From CABMGO01 sp964574775 (lineage in GTDB: Archaea; Nanobdellota; Nanobdellia; Pacearchaeales; GW2011-AR1): a stretch of DNA of 18,349 bases. A model generated the notes under the pieces. That model saw nothing but the letters and a program-made list of their open reading frames with translations, was not told where the DNA came from and made no database searches. The position numbers and the translations under genes were made by a program. Of the stretch, positions 14,552 to 18,349 are shown in pieces. Within the stretch, counting starts at the first letter, position 1; the number at the start of each line of letters is the position of its first letter. The stretch spans positions 1 through 18,349 of the forward strand of contig CAZNOS010000013.1 of assembly GCA_964574775.1 (NCBI GenBank). Direction: 5' to 3'.

Positions 14552-14920
14552 CTATTTACGATTAGAAATCTTTCTAACTGCCACTTCGCTCTCTTTGATT
14601 AGTCTTTCAATATCCTCATACGCAACCAACTTACACTGCAACCGCATATAATCCCGGGGACTTTTCTTTAAAAGATCTTTCAACGGTCCATACGCACTCC
14701 TCATCACCTGATTTCTAGTTGCTATTTGTAATTTTATATATCTTTCATGATTAAACGGTATTCCAAAATGTTCTGCCTTTCGTTCAGCAAAACAATAACT
14801 CCAATTTCTCAAATATTCAACCTCTCCATTAACAAACCACTCTCCTAATTGCCCCTCAATACACCTAGTCTCGATTTTCATAGCCTCCCAATCGACTTCA
14901 CGCAACTTGGTATTTTGCAT
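14552..14920 (-). CDS. Uncharacterised helical protein, paralogue B
   Basis: The 122-residue product is the diverged partner of the gene at 14164-14517. Shared positions include IEGQLGEW at 21-28, LRNWSYCFAERKAEH at 37-51 and an Arg and Met near 69-73. It has four Cys residues (20, 43 and two others) not matched in the partner and a basic C-terminus. I recognise no family. The start at 14920 is about 28 bases from a TATA-rich element at 14941-14955. A run of seven T on the minus strand (14931-14937) lies between promoter and start; it could also end the polymerase transcript coming from upstream. Confidence 0.6.
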   Translation of the reverse strand: MQNTKLREVDWEAMKIETRCIEGQLGEWFVNGEVEYLRNWSYCFAERKAEHFGIPFNHERYIKLQIATRNQVMRSAYGPLKDLLKKSPRDYMRLQCKLVAYEDIERLIKESEVAVRKISNRK

Positions 14921-14940
14921 TCAAATAGATAAAAAAACAA

Positions 14941-14955
14941 GTTAATATATTTATC
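14941..14955 (-). promoter_or_regulatory. TATA box of paralogue B
   Basis: The minus strand reads AGATAAATATATTAAC in this stretch, centred about 28 bases before the ATG at 14920. Spacing again suggests a leaderless transcript. Confidence 0.45.
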
Positions 14956-15001
14956 TGGAACTAAAGAATTTCTTTAAACACAGGCTTTATGGAACTTTTT
15001 A

Positions 15002-17057
15002 TCAGAAAAGCTTCTTTTGTTTACTTCCTTCAAAAACTCCCTCGAAATCAAGACCCATCGTTTCCAAAATTGTTTTTGCTATCGGCTTAATTTGTTTTTC
15101 AATATAATGTTCATAATCAATCTTATGCTTCAGCTTTTGTATCGGCTCTGGACCCTCTAGCGTTATATAATATTCAATCACATTCCCTTCTAACCTATCT
15201 AATTTCCTAGCTGCCTTCACGTGTGGCGGTGTCATCTTTGTATAATCTTTCAAATCTTTTCTTATTGATTTTCTGTAAACCAATTTACTATTCAATTTAC
15301 CTTCTCGAATTTCTTTAATCCNNNNNNNNNNNNNNNNNNNNNNNNNNNNNNNNNNNNNNNNNNNNNNNNNNNNNNNNNNNNNNNNNNNNNNNNNNNNNNN
15401 NNNNNNNNNNNNNNNNNNNNNGATTTTCTGTAAACCAATTTACTATTCAATTTACCTTCTCGAATTTCTTTAATCCTATTTCTAATAAACACTACACTAT
15501 CTTCTTTCTTAAAAATCTTTAACAATAATTCTTTCTGAAATTCCTGCGCCGCATCCGTCCAATCGCCCCTTATCGCTTCGAGCCCGACAATATCCAGAAC
15601 CTCCTTATTATTCGATTCAACCAAACCTGCATATCTTTTTTTCGCCCCCTTTGAAACCGAATCGTCCTCCCGATTCGCCGAAGTTCTTGTCTGTGGCATC
15701 AATAAAGCAAGATATAATTTGTCAAATTCCAAATCCAAATAAGATTTCCTAGAATAATTTTTCTTTACATAATTATCATAAAACTTATCAATCTTCTCAG
15801 AAATTTCCACGCCAAGTTTTTTAGATTTTTCTTTATCCAACCCCGTACTTATAAAAATCGAATCCGTATCCCCATAAATAACTTTGAATCCCATTTTTTC
15901 GATTTCGCTTGCGGTTAATTTTATTATTTCTTGTCCGAAACTTGTAATCGCATTTCCCATTCTCAAATCAAAATATCTACAATTCGGCGACGCCAAAACT
16001 CCGAAAAAAGAATTCATAATAATTTTTATCGCATAGCTAGACAACTCTCTTTTTTCTTTCTTAGCCAACTCTCTTGCCTGATGAAGCTTCTGAATTATTT
16101 GCGGAAGTATTCCATCTTTATTTTTAAAGAACGCACCATTCGGAGATTTTATTGCACCCGCTTCATACTTACTCAAAAAACTAGACGGATCGATATTAAA
16201 TGTTTTAATAATCGAAGGATACAATGACTTAAAATCTAAAACCAAAACATTATGATAAAGTCCAGGTTGCGGAGACATAACAAATCCACCCTTAATCTTT
16301 TCATCCTTCTGATTAAACCTAGTAGTAGGAGAAACCAATCCTATTTTCCTTGCCTCACGAATATACAACGAATCAAAACTAGCAATAGATGACGTCAATC
16401 TGTCTAACGGCATCCCCGTCAATTCACTTCTCTCGATAGCCAACTCAATCATTTTTGTTTTTTCTAAAATTTCAAAAACCAGTTCACAATCTCTCAAATT
16501 ATATTCNNNNNNNNNNNNNNNNNNNNNNNNNNNNNNNNNNNNNNNNNNNNNNNNNNNNNNNNNNNNNNNNNNNNNNNNNNNNNNNNNNNNNNNNNNNNNN
16601 NNNNNNCTAGAGGAACTTTTTTTATCTCACACGACTTTATCTTACTATCTCTAAAAACATAATCCACACGATCCTCAGACTCATAATCTCCTTCGATCTC
16701 AACCCCACCAAGCAAATCGTTATCTATAATAAATCTATACTCGGGTTTCACATCTGACTCAAATGTAGATATTTCGTTCTCATGCAGTTCTTTTGCAAAC
16801 TTATTCAACTCCGTTTGGTTTTGAAAAATAATCTTAGAAACTTTATCTCCAGCAAAATTAGTTAACTCCGCATCTTCCAGCTTAAAATCTCCGGAGAAGT
16901 TTTTCATCTTATTACTATCGCTTTCCTTAACAAAAAAATACGGCTCAAAAGAATTTATACATGCAAAACTCTTCCCATTTTCCAACCTCCCAAATAATCT
17001 AACAAATGTTTTTCCGTCTATATTGACATCGTCTGGATAAACTATAAAGCCTTTCAT
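15002..17057 (-). CDS. polB: Family B DNA polymerase, E. coli Pol II subfamily, broken by two assembly gaps
   Basis: The gene encodes a replicative or repair DNA polymerase with proofreading exonuclease. From the N-terminus: about 150 residues of the N-terminal domain (17057-16607), a gap, then EYNLRDCEL (exonuclease motif III, Y-x3-D) at the gap edge, VLVLDFKSLYPSI (motif A), KIIMNSFFGVL (motif B), YGDTDS (motif C), KKRYAGL, and a thumb with LVYRKSIRKDL and PPHVKAARK. The wording of these segments follows E. coli Pol II closely, down to IDYEHY and the C-terminal QKKLF, which resembles the clamp-binding end of Pol II. Exonuclease motifs I and II are missing only because they fall in the N run at 16507-16606. 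After merging the 55-base overlap around the other gap, 449 codons run from the second gap to the stop; with about 180 missing, the total nears 780, the length of Pol II. The ATG at 17057 is 25 bases from a TATA box; a TTG at 17066 is less likely. Confidence 0.9.
15267..15476. repeat. Exact 55-base direct repeat flanking a 100-N gap
   Basis: Bases 15267-15321 and 15422-15476 are identical, separated by exactly 100 N (15322-15421). The repeat lies inside the polymerase gene. Removing 155 bases (the N run plus one copy) restores one continuous reading frame through EGKLNSKLVYRKSIRKD. This is an unmerged overlap of two contig ends, not a biological repeat. Confidence 0.95.
16507..16606. other. 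Scaffold gap of 100 N inside the polymerase exonuclease domain
   Basis: The flanks share no repeat. On the N-terminal side the protein stops just before the expected first exonuclease motif; on the other side it resumes at the third. By comparison with Pol II about 180 residues, or roughly 540 bases, are missing, so the 100-N length is a placeholder. Confidence 0.85.
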
Positions 17058-17074
17058 GCAAGACAAAACTAAAA

Positions 17075-17089
17075 GATTTATTTAAATGC
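17075..17089 (-). promoter_or_regulatory. TATA box of the polymerase gene
   Basis: The minus strand reads GCATTTAAATAAATC, centred 25 bases before the ATG at 17057. It sits in the short spacer after the GLUG-repeat gene, so the polymerase has its own promoter. Confidence 0.55.
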
Positions 17090-17104
17090 TTCTAAAAATC
17101 AACT

Positions 17105-18349
17105 TTAAGGACCAATACTGTATCCGTTGCCCCAACTTCTTACACTAAAAAGATAATCGTCTCCACTGCTAGAAATTAATACACAATCAGAACAAGACAC
17201 TCCTTCTTTTAATATAACTCCATTTGTTTTTCCAGTATTCAATAAAAAGACTCTCGCAGGTTTATTCAATCCCGATTGTGCACCGACATTAACAAAAGCT
17301 AAATTATTATTCAAATAAATTAATTGCGTTAAACTTCCACCAGCAACACTATTAACGTTCCACTCAGAGAAAGTAATATTTCCATTATCAGAATCCAAAA
17401 CCGTTCCTAATGTATTTGTAAGAGTTCCAGCCTTAAAATATCCTATAACTAATCCTAGATTCACATTCGAACTTATTGTCGCAGAGTCTTTAACCGTTAC
17501 AAAAGTATTAGAGATTGTAGATTGAGTATTATTTCCTATTAATCCGCCGGCTCCGTCAGTTGCACTAACCTTTCCGAAAACAATTGCATAAGAATTAGAA
17601 ATTGTACCACTGCTCATCAATCCCACAAAGCCTCCAGCTCCAGATTTTACAGAAATTTCTCCAATAACAGATGCCGAACAATTAGTAATCATTCCACCAG
17701 TATTTTTCCCCACAAATCCTCCACCGATTCCTTCGACCGAATAAATATTTCCACTTAAAGTTACTACAGTATTAGAGATATTACCATTATAATTTTCCCC
17801 AACAGAACCACCACCAATTCCTCTATTTGAGGAAATCACACCTAAAGATTGTGAAGAAGAATCAGAAACTCTGCCCTGATAATTTGTTCCAACTAAACTA
17901 CCTGCTGGCCCAGAAACCGTATAAATACTTCCTGAAAAATTCGCACTAGATCTGGTTATGTATGCATTATAATTTGTTCCGACTAAACCACCAACACTTC
18001 CTGTTGCGCTAGCAGATCCAGAAAATAAAGCAGAAGAGTCTTTTATTTCGCCAACAAAATTCTCGCCTACTAAGAAACCATTATAGTTCATTCCAACTAA
18101 ACCACCAACACTTCCTGTTGCATTTATTGTTCCAGAAAGCACCGACGAAGAATTATATACTTTACCAAAATTGTCTCCCACTAATCCACCGACGCCGCCA
18201 GTAGCACGAATATTTGAAGAAAGCGTTGCAGTAGAATCAGAAACTATTCCAGTATTCTTTCCAACCAATCCGCCCAACCCGCCAGTTATTTCAGACATTC
18301 CAGAAACCGATGCAGACGAATGAGAAATTAAACCATTATTATCTCCGAC
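17105..18349 (-). CDS. GLUG-repeat surface protein, 5' end outside the window
   Basis: The reading frame is open to the right edge; a Met codon at 18298 lies within a repeat and is not the start. The 414 visible residues contain about ten tandem repeats of 24-38 residues of the form GGLVGxNxGxIxxSxAxxSGxIxAT, the GLUG-type motif of secreted beta-helical or beta-roll proteins, often adhesins. Ser, Thr and Asn dominate. Repeats decay after about residue 280, followed by a different C-terminal module (about 340-414) with PARVFLLNTG, a Cys pair in SCSDC and SVRSWGNGYSIGP, resembling a common C-terminal module of DPANN surface proteins. Signal peptide and promoter would lie outside the window. It is probably displayed on the cell surface together with the Cys-rich protein at 9266-11824. 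Confidence 0.75.
   Translation of the reverse strand, partial: VGDNNGLISHSSASVSGMSEITGGLGGLVGKNTGIVSDSTATLSSNIRATGGVGGLVGDNFGKVYNSSSVLSGTINATGSVGGLVGMNYNGFLVGENFVGEIKDSSALFSGSASATGSVGGLVGTNYNAYITRSSANFSGSIYTVSGPAGSLVGTNYQGRVSDSSSQSLGVISSNRGIGGGSVGENYNGNISNTVVTLSGNIYSVEGIGGGFVGKNTGGMITNCSASVIGEISVKSGAGGFVGLMSSGTISNSYAIVFGKVSATDGAGGLIGNNTQSTISNTFVTVKDSATISSNVNLGLVIGYFKAGTLTNTLGTVLDSDNGNITFSEWNVNSVAGGSLTQLIYLNNNLAFVNVGAQSGLNKPARVFLLNTGKTNGVILKEGVSCSDCVLISSSGDDYLFSVRSWGNGYSIGP

Noticed and set aside
15002..15295. Separate 97-codon gene overlapping the polymerase fragment
   Set aside because: It is the C-terminal end of the polymerase, split off only by the unmerged overlap around the N run; its apparent start is within the repeat.
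15267..15476. 55-base direct repeat as a mobile-element or CRISPR signature
   Set aside because: Only two exact copies, both at the edges of a 100-N run inside a conserved gene, and merging them restores the frame; it is an assembly artefact.
15931..16227. Plus-strand frame of 98 codons
   Set aside because: Antisense to the polymerase palm domain, with no initiation signal.
17105..18349. Repeat-rich stretch considered as a CRISPR array
   Set aside because: The repeats are degenerate at DNA level, preserve a reading frame and encode GLUG-type protein repeats.

Overview
The window looks like part of the chromosome of a small-genome archaeon of the DPANN type, close to Pacearchaeota or Woesearchaeota. 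It is an AT-rich scaffold that carries two runs of exactly 100 N, as expected of a metagenome assembly. The archaeal call rests on several observations: a type II methionine aminopeptidase; TATA elements about 25 bases upstream of many start codons, giving leaderless genes; an NSUN-type RNA methyltransferase in an operon with a stand-alone PUA-like protein; and secreted proteins with a GKITGNAV-type sequence after the signal peptide, a TSP1-like module and GLUG repeats. The phylum-level placement is inference.

Left part, 258-5552, plus strand: one tight six-gene operon. In order it encodes a large two-helix membrane protein, a protein with weak phosphoribosyltransferase-like features, a small unknown protein, a GT9-family glycosyltransferase, another unknown protein and a LOG-like Rossmann protein with the family's active-site pattern. 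Internal genes overlap or nearly touch, and most have a GGAGG-type ribosome binding site, whereas the first gene appears leaderless. I do not recognise this combination as a described system. It is the best candidate here for something new, perhaps chemistry on a ribose-phosphate or nucleotide-sugar intermediate at the membrane.

Middle part, 5618-8893: a five-helix membrane protein; a 47-residue acidic coiled-coil protein that is easily overlooked; and, divergent from it, a metallophosphoesterase resembling phage T5 A1 proteins. That gene abuts, tail to tail with no spacer, the methionine aminopeptidase gene. Upstream of the aminopeptidase on the minus strand lie a small two-helix membrane protein and a large cysteine-rich secreted protein built from repeated modules.

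Right part, 11941-18349, minus strand: a three-gene RNA-modification operon (NSUN methyltransferase, 2H phosphoesterase, PUA-like protein); two adjacent unknown paralogues, each with its own promoter; a family B DNA polymerase of the E. coli Pol II subfamily; and a GLUG-repeat surface protein running off the right edge. The polymerase is interrupted by both N gaps. The first gap (15322-15421) is flanked by an exact 55-base repeat and is an unmerged contig overlap. Merging it restores the reading frame. The second (16507-16606) hides most of the exonuclease domain and is probably about 500 bases in reality.
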